DNA of 64,000 nt from Cricetomys ansorgei (GCA_026225945.1 JAMJFZ010000109.1:245457-309456), one strand, 5' to 3'. Counted from the first letter of the stretch, positions 37,481 through 49,168 are shown. Notes: generated by a model from the sequence alone, not told the origin. Numbers and translations are program-made.

Positions 37481-38476
37481 GATGGAGGAAGCCAGGGTCC
37501 CTGTGTACTGGGACCTCCTGGTACTTATTAAACTTAGTATCCAAGTTCCAAGGCAGCAGAGCAGTGTCCAGAGGGAGCGAGACAGGGCTACATGAATTCC
37601 CTCAGTAGGCCTGCAGGGTCTGTATAGTTCTCTATGAAGTCCCCAGTAGTCTGTGCCATAAGCCTGGGACCACCAGAAACCAAAAATCTGTGATGAGATT
37701 TCTCCTGTCCTCAGAAAAAGTGATTCTTGATTTTGGTTGCCTGCCACCATATGGATGCCCAGAGCCCTGAATCACCATTTCTGGGCATGAGGCCCTACAT
37801 CAGGAAAGCTTTATAAATTAACAATGGGATTTTAATTTGGTACCAAGGTGGTCACCCAAAGTGGGGCTGCTGGACCTCAGCACTTGTATCACCTGGAACC
37901 TGTGAGACAGGCAAGTCTTCAGGCCCCACCACAGACCCCCTGACTGCAGGGTCTGAAGGGACAGAGAGAGAGAAAGAGTTGAGAGAAAGAGAGAGGGGGA
38001 CGGGAGAAAGGAGGGAAGGAGAACATTGAGATGCTGAAGAAATACATAGTTTGTATCCTCTCAATCAAGACAGAGAGGAGACATGATGAGCCCCAGACCT
38101 TGCAGCAACCCACTAGGATGGACCAAGTGGGACCAGACCCCTCTAGCTGCTACCAGAAGTATCCAGCACACAATCACTTGTCAGGCAAGTACAAGGACTC
38201 ACCACAAACACACAAGAGCTAGCATCTCAAACAAGTTACCCCTTCTCAGGACCTCTCCAATGAATGCTAGCAACTCAAACACAAATGCTTTAATACCTGA
38301 GATATATTTCATCTGGAGGAAGTGGAATATTCGGCATTCCCATTTCAAACCTGCCCAAACTTCAGGGTCTGCCATTGGGAAGTATTTAGGGACATGTAGT
38401 TGGACACAGGGGCACCCTGGAAGTGCAGCCTCCTAGAACTCAAGACCATAGAAAGAAGAAGCTGATGGGGGTGACA
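37481..38476. other. no gene recognised
   Basis: Contains a GA-rich run at 37,965-38,020 and short frames only. Confidence 0.5.
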
Positions 38477-38521
38477 TTATGGAGTCATTAAGACAGTCAT
38501 CATGGAGTTGAAACAATGAAT

Positions 38522-38678
38522 CTTATTGTCCGAGGCTCCTTCGTTGATGAAGATCAGGCGATCTCTCAGCTCATTTCTCTCACTGGTCATCAGATGCAGC
38601 TGAATGGTCAGCCTCTCCTCCTCCTCCAACTGCTCCTTGGTGAGGTGGTTGGGGTACATGGTAGCTCCACAGAAGCCC
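38522..38678 (-). pseudogene. DLG5/Takusan/Speer-like coiled-coil exon
   Basis: The minus strand has a good splice acceptor (pyrimidine-rich ...ctacacacag at 38,679), then an open frame with LTKEQLEEEERLTIQL and TSERNELRDRLIFINEG. This charged coiled coil is the type found in the DLG5-derived Takusan and Speer families, which are amplified in rodents; Takusan proteins act in postsynaptic scaffolds and Speer in testis. After the segment ends (~38,522) no GT donor is visible and the frame runs to a stop at ~38,477. I find no neighbouring exons, so this looks like a stray or decayed gene fragment. Identification rests on memory of the family pattern. Confidence 0.5.
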
Positions 38679-38884
38679 CTGTGTGTAGATGAACACAGAA
38701 AAGTTATGTAAGGACAAGGCATAGAGGATGGACAGACCACCCTGAGTCATAATCAGATGGTTGAGAAACCACCCTTGCCTGTGTCCCAGTGACACCACAA
38801 AGGGTTTTGGAAAAGGCTTGCAATGACTCCTCTGTGGATCACAGCTCTCCTCACTCTCTGAATCGAGGTGGCCGTCCCAGCCAG

Positions 38885-38945
38885 CTGGTTTTCTCTTAGC
38901 ACATGCTTCAGGTTTCCTCTGCCTCTCTTAGCACATGCTTCAGAT
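38885..38945. repeat. short direct duplication
   Basis: tctcttagcacatgcttcag occurs twice ~38 bp apart (about 38,890 and 38,928). Confidence 0.9.
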
Positions 38946-38978
38946 GACCAGGAGACAGCCTCCTCAAGCTTACTCACA

Positions 38979-40599
38979 GCTGCCCATGATTAACTTGGCT
39001 GCAAGCTCAGACCTGCAATTTTAGAAGCCAAGCAAAACTGGCATAGTCCACAAGCATTCAGGTGGTATGGAGATGCCCAGATCTCTTGCCAAGTCACTCC
39101 AGGCACATGTAGATGGAGAAACCATGTAGCAACTGAACATGATCACCAGACTCACCAAGGGAACTCTGGACACCCAGAGCTGGCAGGAAGGAGCCAGTCA
39201 AAGGTCCAGTGCCTTTGATAGCAGCTTGCCTTGCACCCCTCCTGGACTCAAATACCTATAGGGGAACCTCCAGGAAGTAGTAATTCTGCTGTAGACCCAA
39301 GAACATAAAGCCTTGTCCAGAATCACCTCCCTCCCTGTGACTAGTTAGTGTCAGACAGCCACTACACCTATAGATAACTACTGGGGGTGACATGCAGTGA
39401 TGCCCTGCCCTAAGCTGGGGAAACCTCACTCATCCCTCTCTGCCTCCTGCTGATCTCATTCTGTCCCCTTCAAAACCCCACCTCACAGTAAGTTTGAAAG
39501 CTAAGAGCTCCCAGCATAACAGCTTTGGCCTGGAACAGACAAACTAGTGTCCTGGAATCCTTAACTTTCAGGAACCATGACAAGCAGGGAAGTCCAGAAG
39601 CTTCACAGAGCACCCAGCAACTGAGCCCCATTACTTGGAAGACCCAGCTCAATCCCACCTCCTCAGAAACCTCTCATGTTCTGCCCAGGATTCATTGTGT
39701 GCTCTCCTGGTCCACTTATTTTTCAGTGTTTTAAACTGACACCAAAGACCAGCTACCCGGTCTGCCTCTTCCTGGTCTCTCTATGCGTGTCATTATCTCA
39801 CACAAGTAGCCTGTTTAGTCTTGTCAACATGTCTATGGGAGAACAGTGAAGGCACTGAATAATCATACCAAGAGCAGTTAGTGCTGCCACAACACAGGAG
39901 ACAACACAAAGAACGTCAGGGCTCTCAGAGATACGACAGAATGTGAGGGAAGGGACTGCTGATGCCAAGGGGAGTTGCCATTGCCTCCCTGCTACGTAGC
40001 TCCTCACACCTCACCAGAAGTCATGCTGCCCCTCCCAGTGGCCACTCCTCGGACCAAAGGGAAGCCCTTCAACACCTCCTCCTTCCAAAGCCAGAGGAGA
40101 AAATCTCAGATTGGAAATCCCATGTTGGGAACTGAGAATTTACTTCATAAATACTCCCCAGCAATGACTCCTGCCTTCCTCAAAATCCTCCTATTTGTTA
40201 GGATTACTGAGAAATGACATCAGAATGAATGTGGAGGAGAAAAGATCACTTGCCTCAAGTACAGGCACATGGAAGCCCAGCCAGGAAGATCCCGTGGGGC
40301 TGGTTACGCTGGGGAGGAAACCACGGACTGAAATGGCAGGGCAGGGCAGGGCAGGAACTAGAGACTGGATAACCCAGGAAAAGTTTTCTGATGGTGTCAT
40401 GCTCTTCTCATAGATCAATACCTATCCAAGTCCTCAACAGAGAGGCCCCCTCCAGCAGCTGAGAGGATTATATGGAGAGGTCCATAGCCAAAAATCGTGC
40501 AGAGATCTGGGAACGACACATAAGAGGGAGAGGAGGGATAGTGGATACCAGAGGGGTTGGGGACACCAAGAGAACCTGCCCCACACAGTCAACTAACTA
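38979..40599. other. no gene recognised
   Basis: Only short frames on both strands; no splice-bounded exon or repeat family identified. Confidence 0.5.
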
Positions 40600-41036
40600 G
40601 CACTCTGAGGGGTTCACAGAGACCAAAGGGCAGACGTGGAAACTCCAGGGTACCCTTACGGCTGTTTCATTTTATATTCTTGAAAAATACCTACAGGCTG
40701 GAGTAAGGGGAGTCTCTGACCATTTACCTGCGCTTAGGACCCTTTTGTTACTGCTGGGTCGCCTGGTCTACCCTTGATGTAGGGATTGGCTTTGTTCTGT
40801 GCTTGACTTTGTTTCATCTTGCTATTGCATGCCCTGTTTGAGCAGTAACCCTGGGGGACTGTTGTTTCCTAGGAAGAAGTACGTGGGAGGCTGGGGGGCA
40901 AGAATATCTGTGGGTGGTAACGGGGGGGTGGGGGGGAGTAGATCTGGGTGAGAGGGATGATGGGTAAGTGGAGGAGGGGGGTCAGGATGTATTGTATAAT
41001 TCTACGAGAGAAGAAAATTTTAAAAATGATGCTTAA
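40600..41036 (+). mobile_element. L1 3' end
   Basis: Sense L1 tail: G-rich run (gggggggtgggggggag), then gatctgggtgag, tgtattgtataa and a terminal aattttaaaa. Confidence 0.6.
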
Positions 41037-41049
41037 TTAAAGATAGCAA

Positions 41050-41558
41050 TGACACCCAGCATACTTCCCATCCCCCTACTCACACGTCACTATATGAACA
41101 CAGGAAAGGAGACAAACTGTGACACGATAACATACAGAAAGTGTGCTTCAGAACTAAAGCACATGAATTACACCCAGATTTCACACTGAGGTAATTACAT
41201 GACAATCAATATACTAACTACACTAGCTCCCTCTGTAACATCAGCCCTTTAGTTCACAAACTTAAAGTTCTATTTTGCTTTTCTTGTGATAAACCTGGGA
41301 AAGAAGGATTCATTTGGCTCACAGTTGAGTGAAGCCAAGGCAGTAACTCAGGGAGGAACCTGGTGCAGAAACTGAAACTTGCTCAGCTGCCTTCCTGACA
41401 CAACCCAGGATCACATGAGGGTACTGCTCACAGTGGGGTGGGGGGGAAATCCTCTTACATCAATTAGCAATTAAGGTAATGTCACAGGGACTGGCCCACT
41501 AGCCAATCTGGTGGAGGCATTCCTCATTTGAGGTTCCCTCTTCCCAGTATATCAAGTT
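41050..41558. repeat. rodent interspersed repeat, LTR/MaLR-like
   Basis: The stretch with actagccaatctggtggagg, tgaggttccctcttcccag and tcaagttgacaac matches a phrase common in rodent dispersed repeats. The exact family is not assigned. Confidence 0.45.
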
Positions 41559-41899
41559 GACAACTGAAACTGACTATGGCAATAACTGGTAGCAATAAAA
41601 ATCTTGATACTCTAGACTCATGAATATAAGGGAAACACTGTAATATAAAAACAAAGATTAAATCTACCTTCTGAATTATAAATGAACTAAAAAAAATTTA
41701 GCCTTAAAAAGTAAGCTAAAGATCCCTAAACCAGATGACTGACCTCTGAACAACTGGAAGGATGAACCCATCTAATTAGCAAATAGAAGATGTAAAAGTC
41801 AATGTGGAATTCTTGACTAGTCTGGTGACAGCTGTTTAACCACATCAGAATTTTAGTTTGGCTTTAAATGTACAGAAATAAATCTTAACTCTGTTGTGT

Positions 41900-42205
41900 T
41901 TTTAAACATTAACCTAAAGTAGGATAGATCTTATTGACAGGTGGTAGCTGCAATAGAATAAGAGTCAGTTTTATTTAAGGGTGTGCCCACTGGTTGGTAA
42001 TGCTGTGTCCCAGGGAATGGCATCACATCCAAAAGTTGATGTTACGAATTGGAGTCTGTGAGTTATTAAGAAAAACAAGAGTACTTTATTGGGGGAGTAT
42101 CAGGTGGATCTGGGAGGAATCAGGGGAGGAGTGGAGGGATCAATATGATCAAGACACACTTTACATATACACAAATGGTCAAACAATTAAATTTACTTTA
42201 ACAAC
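41900..42205 (+). mobile_element. L1 3' tail inserted in NUMT
   Basis: ggtggatctgggaggaatcagg, tatgatcaagacacac and a terminal AT-rich tail form a sense L1 3' end. 16S sequence resumes just after. The left boundary is approximate. Confidence 0.6.
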
Positions 42206-42356
42206 AAGGTAATTAAAAGTGTTTTTTATGATTCAAGAAGGGGGGCAGCTCTTAGAACAGGGTGCATCCTTTCACAGAGTGGTCATTATAGTAGGATTAA
42301 AAGCATCAGCAGCTAAAGATGACACAAGTGCAATGAGCAATATTATCCTGTTTTAA

Positions 42357-42572
42357 GATTTATTTTTATGTTTAATTATATATACACGTGTGTACGTGTG
42401 TCCTTATCTGCACATGCATGTGGATGCCCGCAGAAGTGAGAAGAGGGTGATGGATCCCATGGAATAAGTTACAGAAGGTTCCGAACTTCCCGATGTGGGT
42501 GCTGGGAACAAAACTGGATCATCTGTAAGAGCAATCTGTGCTCCTGACCACTGAGCATTCTAGTCAGACCTA
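42357..42572 (-). repeat. B2 SINE inserted in NUMT
   Basis: agatttatttttatg tail, then gatgtgggtgctgggaacaa and gagcaatctgtgctcctgac: antisense B2. 16S blocks lie on both sides. Confidence 0.88.
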
Positions 42573-42832
42573 AAATCCTCATCCTGACACTGACTTCCTA
42601 AGTAACGTAACTAAATTACCGTCTTGTACAATGGATATTGCTATTATTAGTCAAAAGAAATTATTCTGTGCCTAAGTATACATAGAAATAAATTATACTT
42701 AACAACTCCATAGATAAGCATAACAACCAAACTTCTATTTTATTGTTAACAGCACAAGTTATGCAAATAGAAAACAGATTAAAAGACTATCAAAAAATGT
42801 ATGAGACAAGAATCCATAAAAAATATACCTCT

Positions 42833-43040
42833 TGGACTGAGAGACAGCTCAGCGGTTAGGAGCACTGGCTGTTTTTCCTGAAGATCTGGGTTCAATTCCC
42901 ACCACTCACAAGTCAGCTCTCAACTGTCTATAAATCTAGTTCCAGGAGATCTAACACTCTCCCAAAAACATACATGCAGGCAACACACCAATGTACATAA
43001 AAATAAATAATAAATAAACAAAAAAATAAAAAATAAATAA
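42833..43040 (+). repeat. B2 SINE inserted in NUMT
   Basis: gagagacagctcagcggtta head, ggttcaattcccaccactc, then an A-rich tail of aaataaataa repeats. 16S sequence resumes at ~43,065. Confidence 0.92.
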
Positions 43041-43623
43041 TTTATATCTGTATATCTATATTGCAAATCTATCCAGTGATACGTGTTTAAAGGCTGGAGT
43101 ATCCTGATAGTGCAAAGGCAGCATTATGATTTGTCTTGAATTAGAAACAAATAGGAATGGCTAATGGTTTCATTTTCCAAACACTGAAATTAACTTCTTA
43201 CTAGGAGCCTGGAAAAAAAAAAACTGAGAAAAGCCTATTGAGCTTGAACTTAATCCACTACTATTTCTCTCCTAATATGATCAACAAACTCTTTGCACTG
43301 GAGCAGTTGATTAAGGGGTCTAAGAAATAGAATTACCTCTAATAAGCCAAAGAAATTAGCTTCTCAATTACTGACCACAAAATATTTTCAAATGGACCAA
43401 ATTACCCTATGGAGAAAAATAAAATCTGATTTTAGAGTCTGTGTTAAAAATAGGATTAATAATCTCTGTGTTTGATCAGGACACCCAAATGGTGTAAGTT
43501 CTATCAATGCTTTGTTTATTCAATGACTCAAGTCCCACAAGATCTGTATTCATAACAGAGTAATCCAAATCGGTGTCTAATAATAATTTCTCTCACTTTG
43601 AAACAAGCCAAAATCAGGCTAGT

Positions 43624-43692
43624 TCTGGTGGCAAGCTGGGTATCTAAGACTTAAAAAGTTACCTCCCATTGTTGGAATCCTCTTCATACCAT
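43624..43692 (+). pseudogene. mt tRNA-Leu(UUR) pseudogene
   Basis: ggtggcaagctgggta, ataagactta-like ctaagacttaaaa in the anticodon arm, then gttggaatcctct in the T arm, between 16S and ND1. Confidence 0.82.
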
Positions 43693-43696
43693 TATG

Positions 43697-44150
43697 TATT
43701 TCATTTTCCTCCTACTAACAATTATTCCTATTCTGCTCCACAAAGTATTCATTGTTTAAATTAAAGTAAAACTATCGGGTTATATACAACTCTGTAAAAT
43801 ACTTAATATTATATATGTATACACACACAGGTACTGTGGCATGTATCAACCAATTGCTGATGCAATGAAACTATTAAGAATCAAGTAATGACTTGATTCT
43901 ATCAACTTAACCTCTCCAGTAGCCCCAAAACATAGCTCACACCCCACATTTACTATGTAAATTCCAGTTCCTGCATGTCGACCCCTAACAAACATTAATT
44001 TAGGAGTACCTTTTATCATAGCTTTATCCAGCCCATCATTCTACTCTATTTTATGATCATGATAAGCATCAAACATAAAGCATGGAAGAACTGGAGCCTG
44101 ACAAGCTATGTGGAACATATCTCCTAAAACCTAACATTGGCCATTATTCT
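43697..44150 (+). pseudogene. mt ND1 pseudogene (5' half)
   Basis: Starts with ctaacaattattcctattct and continues through caattgctgatgcaatgaaac and tattttatgatcatgataagc, which are ND1 landmarks. It is full of stops and indels. Similarity stops at ~44,150, after about half the gene. Confidence 0.85.
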
Positions 44151-44455
44151 TTTTTTAGTCTTTATGCTTTAAAAACTTTTGTTAAGGACAGGACTTTTGT
44201 CTGCATGTGAGTCTGTGACTCTTCCAGGCAACCGGGCTTATCAGAGAGTTTTCTTTGCATCTTGACACCTCTGAGAGTGACTATAAGCAGTATTTGGTTC
44301 TTGGGGACAAGGGGTTTGGGAATATGGTCAGTTTCAGGGACTTCCTGAAGGTATTTTGAATTATTTATTTTCTACCTTAAAGAGCTTCTGCAGGATGAAC
44401 TGTTTCAGTCTGGGAAGAAACTGCTACACAACATAATATATCAACTATTCCTCCC
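44151..44455. other. non-mitochondrial insertion replacing ND1 3' half
   Basis: About 300 bp with no mtDNA similarity lie between ND1 and tRNA-Ile, and the second half of ND1 is missing. I do not recognise the inserted sequence. Confidence 0.5.
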
Positions 44456-44459
44456 TCTA

Positions 44460-44640
44460 TAGAGAAAAGTATCTGATTAAGAGTTACTTTGATACAATAA
44501 ACCAGAGATTAATCATAGGTATTGGCACTACTCCTAAGAATTCATTCATAACCCTCTGTTACCTACCACATGACGCTCTATAGTAATGCCTGCTGAATAA
44601 ACCATTAGGCCTTTCCTGAAAGTTGCATCCATCCTCTACT
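44460..44640 (+). pseudogene. mt tRNA-Ile / tRNA-Gln / tRNA-Met cluster remnant
   Basis: tctgattaagagttactttgat is tRNA-Ile. cctaagaattcattc...gttacctaccac is tRNA-Gln, read antisense as in mtDNA. agtaatgcctgctgaataaacc is tRNA-Met, directly before ND2. Confidence 0.8.
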
Positions 44641-44641
44641 G

Positions 44642-45106
44642 ATAAATCCCCTAATCTATACTAATTACCATACTCAGTTCATGTTTACCGCCTACATCAA
44701 TCAAATTAGAAGGAAGTATACTAGCAGTTATCACAACTCTTCCTGACAGATCAAAACCACAATCTATAGAAGTTGCAACCAAGAATTTTAAACATAAAGA
44801 ACTGCTTTGTAGTTCTGATAAGAGTCATTATAACTAACCTCCTCAGTACAGAACACTAAACTCCTCAAAAGAATGGTTGTGAGTTAGCCTGCCACATTTT
44901 CATTAGGATTATTAATGAAATTAGGCCTAACTCCGTGTCACTGGTAAATAATAGAAACAACTCAGGGAATCCACCTAATAATGGTAGTAATATTACTAAC
45001 TTAACAAAAATAATTCTTGATCAAGCTGTCCCTTTACTTAACCCTTCTGAGAGCCTATTCCACTAATTCATCTATTTTATTAAGAGAATAAGACTTAACC
45101 AAACTA
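44642..45106 (+). pseudogene. mt ND2 pseudogene (5' half)
   Basis: Begins ataaatccc straight after tRNA-Met. Landmarks include attaggcctaactccgtg, aaacaactcagggaatccac and gagaataagacttaacc. It is truncated at the NUMT edge and carries many stops. Confidence 0.85.
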
Positions 45107-45114
45107 TGGAATGG

Positions 45115-45152
45115 AGGAAAAAAAAAAAAAAAAAACAACAACAAAAAAAACC
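45115..45152. repeat. A-rich tract
   Basis: Runs of A with caacaacaa interruptions, directly after the NUMT end. Confidence 0.9.
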
Positions 45153-47912
45153 TCAGCATTGTCATCTACTTTACAAGCAGGAAAAATTGAGCATTACTGG
45201 TAGGGGAGGCTGCCCCCTGGTGGCAGAAGTTGGAGTATCCCCTGTGCATAAGCTGCACAGTGAACCCCTGGGCTCCCAAGTCCAAACCCTCACCAGGAAG
45301 ACCAGGCAAGGTGGGTGCATGGTGGGTGGCAAGGCCTTTAGGACAGATGGGCGTACCTCTGTTGCTGTGGTTTAATCTCAAAGAGCCACATGTCTCTCCT
45401 CTGTTTGGCAGAGAGGCCTTTGGATCTCCTCTGCTGCTGCTCTGTCTTCTGGAGAGTGAAGTACTTCAAGGCCACAGTCCTGTGCTGAAGATGGCTCTGC
45501 CAACAAGGAAAAGTAACATTCAAATGCTCATTGTGATGCTGTTGCACACTGCAGCTAGGTCAGCAATAACTTCCTGTCCTGCTTCTTTGAGGTAACTCTA
45601 TGGAGCTTTCAAAGTCCTTTGTATGCAAGACTTCTCTAATCCTTGTGGGGAAGGAAGCTTGAGAAATGGATGATACAGGTCATTTAATCAGTAATGACCA
45701 CAAGGGCAGCTTGAAGTGGAAGGGAGCTGGGGTAGTTAAGGAAATGAGCCATTCTAGGGGAAACTGCCTGGGTCCCAGGTAGGCCAAATCCTTTGAGGAG
45801 TTCTGACACACACTGAGCATCAGAGTCTTCTTTCCTTGCCTTTCATCCCTGTCAGTTCTCTGTGGCTGCCTTCAGAGAGATTTGCTCCAGCTCCACACCG
45901 AGACAGAAAATATGAAATACATCTCAGGTGCTACTGTCTCTCAACAACACACAGCAATGTCAGGTTACATGGATTCCTGGGGAAGACAGGATGAAACTAC
46001 TTCACAGTTGTATCCAGGAGTTACCACCTCTCAAGCTGGGCAGCAACAGTCTACTCCTCACTGAGCAGCAGGCACCTCACCTGGCCTTCATCTGCAGCAC
46101 CCTGGCCATGCTCTTTCCTAAAGACCTACCGCTTGGCTGGGCCAGCTTCTGGGCTCTTTTTACACTAGCCAGACACTAACCTGAGGCTAACTGCCAGCTG
46201 TAGGCTAATGTATCAATAGTGACTGATAACCTTCTGTGCTAAAGCAATGGGGTGAAAAGACAGAATACATGATCATTGAGGTACTTCACAGCAGGGATGG
46301 CTAAACAATCAATCATTGATATTAGAACAACTGGATTCTTTTAAATAGGTGGTCTCTCTTTCATGAGGAAATAAAATCAAATTTTACTGGCCTTTTAAAA
46401 TCTTGAATTCAAAGGTATGCTCTCTTTATAAGCCACAGATGAAGTGACTGCCCAACCAATAAAGTATGCTGAAGCATCCAAACAGAACATGTAACATCCA
46501 CTTACGAAATGTGCTGAGTACTAAAAGAGGCAGAGAAGCAAGATTAAGATAGGTTTTAGGTGGGCACAGGTTGCCGTTCCTTACAGTGTGTGAGACCACA
46601 CGAAATCAAGGAGTCTAAGTCCCTCACAACTGACTCTGGTACTCTAAGAAAGGAGGCTGGCACATGAAGACATCAGCACAAAAGACCTCCTTCAGAGCTG
46701 CCCCCTGGAGCACTCCACACAGCAAAGACTTCAAGGCGCCAAATTCCCAGCATCTTCAAAATAACTTTCACTCAGAAGCCCAAGTTTCTACAAGATCGGG
46801 GCAATCAGACCTGCCAATCCCATCCACACACTCACCTCCAAAGCCAGCCAGAGCCAACCTATCACCCATTCCCGCAGGTGGAATCCTTTCGCCACGCCAG
46901 CCGCCTCCTCGACCAGGCAGTTGGGAGGTTGGCAGAAGTCATTAAAAACTCATTTTCTCTGCACAAGTTAGAACAGACACTCCATCCTCCCCACCATTCA
47001 AAGAGACTTGAAACAGAAACCTGAGCTGGCATCAGGTAGGTGCTCACATCCCAACACTACACAGCATCTGCCTCAACCCCAACAAAATATCAAAAGCCAC
47101 CCTGCCTCCTTTTCCTTTTCAAAAGGATGTGAAAGACTCCACCTATCACAAAACACCCAGGTCACACACTCATGACAACTTGCTTAAGGCTTTGACCCTA
47201 TGCTTCCCTCCTGCCTGTAGAAAAGACCACAGGCTGCTTAGGCCTGGAGAGAGGGTCACAGATAAGGAAAGCCAGCCGCAAACAAGCTGCAGGCATCCTG
47301 GTAGGCCACCTCTGGCTGGTTAAGGTTCTTGGTAAAATAAGTCTTTGTCGTTTCAGGGATGCTTGGGGGTTGGGAGGCAGAGGAAAGGAAGGTCCAGTCA
47401 GTCTGAATCAGTGTCTCTACAGGAAGTACAGCCCTTCTTGCTTTTTTCTCAGGGTCCCTGGAAAAGGCCCAGTGGATGTCTCTTAAGGTTTGGCCCTTAA
47501 GGAAGAAAAGGTAAGGGACAGGCCAATTGCAGAACAGACCTGGAGTCCCTCCACCCGCCCTGCCCCCACTCCTCTAATTAAAGCAGCATGCAGGATTGAC
47601 AAAAACCCTTCTAGCTCTTTCCAAGCCCCCTGCCTAGTGGCCTAGAGTGAGATGGAAAAGTAAGACATTTGTACACTGGCATAACAAAATTTAGTCAGTT
47701 CCCCACAGGCAGAGAAACACCAGCAAAAATTTCAGGCAGCAGCCTCTTCTGCCCATTAGTCCCTGTCAAGCCAGGTCAGAGTGCCCAGAGGTGCCCTGCT
47801 CTGTGGAAAGCAGAAGCTAAGGGGTAGAGAGCCTGCTCCAGACCCCCTGTCTTTGTTCACTTGGGCCCAGGCCACAGAACAAAACACACACAAAACTATC
47901 ACACAAACTTAC
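45153..47912. other. putative Ssbp3 intron 3 sequence; no exon seen
   Basis: Unique sequence downstream (minus strand) of Ssbp3 exon 3. I looked for the next conserved exon and did not find it. Short frames on both strands show no similarity. Confidence 0.45.
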
Positions 47913-47973
47913 CACCAGCACGAGTGCAGAAACCCAGGCGGTTCTCCCAGGGTGATGTTTTTTCCCATCGACT
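47913..47973 (-). CDS. Ssbp3: Ssbp3 exon 3 (with one-base deletion)
   Basis: Single-stranded DNA-binding protein 3, a nuclear partner that stabilises LDB1 in LIM-homeodomain transcription complexes. The minus strand shows a pyrimidine-rich acceptor ending ttttctag, 61 coding bases and donor GTAAGT. Read around one missing base in an A-run (near 47,960), it encodes a recognisable NITLGEPPGFLHS segment of the N-terminal LUFS domain, which mediates oligomerisation. The family exon should be 62 bases. Two residues depart from the near-invariant family sequence: the first codon gives Ser where Ile is expected, and TGC (Cys) stands where the first of two Trp is expected near the 3' end. The deletion shifts the frame. 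A decaying copy or assembly error are both possible. Confidence 0.8.
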
Positions 47974-48192
47974 CTAGAAAACAGGGAGCAGAGGCAGCTT
48001 AGAAGGGCAGAAAGGAGGGGGCCGCAGGGCCTTCCCCAGCCAAAAGGCTGTGAAGACCAACTAACAGTAAATGCCAAAAGGTGATAAAAATTCACAATGG
48101 TGGCCACAGTGGCTGCTCCTGAAAACAAAGGCTCTAAGAATAGTGGGGAGGAGGGGATGTCAAGAAACTGGATGCTGAGGAGTCCCACTCAC
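47974..48192 (-). other. Ssbp3: Ssbp3 intron 2 (219 bp)
   Basis: Starts GTGAGT at 48,192 and ends ...ctgttttctAG at 47,974, a normal U2-type intron. It is short but well formed. Confidence 0.75.
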
Positions 48193-48262
48193 CTCTGATA
48201 AGGTCTGTGCAGATTTCTGTGCTCCTACGTGCAGTAAATATTCGTAGATGTATAAAGCTAAC
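48193..48262 (-). CDS. Ssbp3: Ssbp3 exon 2 (one codon short)
   Basis: The minus strand has acceptor ...gttcactttccag, then 70 coding bases and donor GTGAGT. With the two bases carried from exon 1 it reads LALYIYEYLLHVGAQ and KSAQTLSE, the LisH-containing part of the LUFS domain. The family exon is 73 bases: one Phe codon is missing between Thr and Leu, an in-frame loss, and Val is replaced by Ile near the start. Phase matches exons 1 and 3. The Phe is part of a strictly conserved helix, so its loss is unexpected in a working gene. Confidence 0.85.
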
Positions 48263-49168
48263 CTGGAAAGTGAACAGGGGCAGAGAGAGAGAAGAAAGGC
48301 TCAGATCACACTGAGGCTCGGCTCTGGACCTGGTCTGTGCCATCCCACTGTGGCCATGACAAGAGGTGAGCACCTATCACCCCAGGCAGGATCCGGGTCA
48401 GAACAGCTAGCGGGTGGCTACCACAGACAAGCTACCCCAACCCGCAGGGGTTGAAGAACGTTCCCCAAACTTGAACTTTCAAGTGGCACTGGGACCAAAC
48501 CCACCTAGGTCTCGCTAACTCGAAAGCCACAACGGCCCTGACCCACCCTCCTTTGTCCAGTCCGCTTCAGCTAGCTGCAGTAGCCTAGCTTCGGGGTCCG
48601 GGTACTTGGCGCGCTCTGGAGAGGCAGCAAAGCGCCGCCCTCAGCATCTCCCCCTCAAATCACTGTCCTCCAAGCCTGGGGCCAGGCCGGCGCCGCCTGC
48701 CCGGCACAGCCCGGCTCCCCGGAGCGCACCGGGCTGGCTGGCTGGGAACGGAGAGCGCTCCCGGACGAACAAAGCCCCCGGCACGCAATCCTCACGCCGC
48801 GGGCGGACAAAAGGAGCCTCCGGGGCCGCAGAAAGCCACGCGCCCCGTGCCCGCACTCGGTGGGCAAAGTGAGGCCCCCCGCGCCCGGCGGGCCAAGCGC
48901 ACCCGCTTGCGGTGGGACCTTGCCCACCCTCACCGCGGGCCCCCGCGCCCGCTCCGCCGCGCGCGCTCCACCTACCCTCGCCCGCCGCTGCGCCGGAGCC
49001 CCTTCAGGGAGACCCAGCCTCCGCCGGCGCCCAACAATGGGCTCTCCACGCCGCCGCCGCCGCCGCCGCGGGGCAGAGACCCGGGCCCCTGTGGGCCCGA
49101 GGCAGCGCGACCCCGCGCCCACCTGCCTCCCGCCGCCCCGCGCGGCGCCCCACTCGCGAGAGACTTAC
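48263..49168 (-). other. Ssbp3: Ssbp3 intron 1 (906 bp)
   Basis: From GTAAGT at 49,168 to ...cag at 48,263. The upstream ~600 bp lies inside the CpG island. Confidence 0.75.
49049..49070. repeat. (CCG)n trinucleotide repeat
   Basis: Seven tandem ccg units in the CpG island, within Ssbp3 intron 1. Confidence 0.92.

Larger units (their letters stand above)
41575..43620 (+). pseudogene. mt 16S rRNA pseudogene, interrupted
   Basis: Recognisable 16S blocks: aacaaagattaaatctacc (about 41,652), ctggtgacagctg (41,821), gggcagctcttagaacag (about 42,244), gtatcctgatagtgcaaagg (43,099), ggaccaaattaccctatgg (43,394), gatcaggacacccaaatggtg (43,475) and atttctctcactttgaaa (43,586). The blocks are interrupted by L1 and B2 insertions. 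Confidence 0.9.
41560..45106 (+). other. nuclear mitochondrial insertion (NUMT), 16S to ND2
   Basis: Segments align in order and orientation with mammalian mtDNA: 16S rRNA, tRNA-Leu(UUR), ND1, tRNA-Ile, tRNA-Gln (antisense), tRNA-Met and ND2. This is the canonical vertebrate order, so one mtDNA piece inserted. Divergence is heavy, with many substitutions and indels, so nothing is functional and the insertion is old. It was later split by an L1 tail, two B2 SINEs and a ~300-bp insertion in ND1. The right end lies in ND2 at ...gacttaaccaaac, directly before an A-rich tract. Confidence 0.92.
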
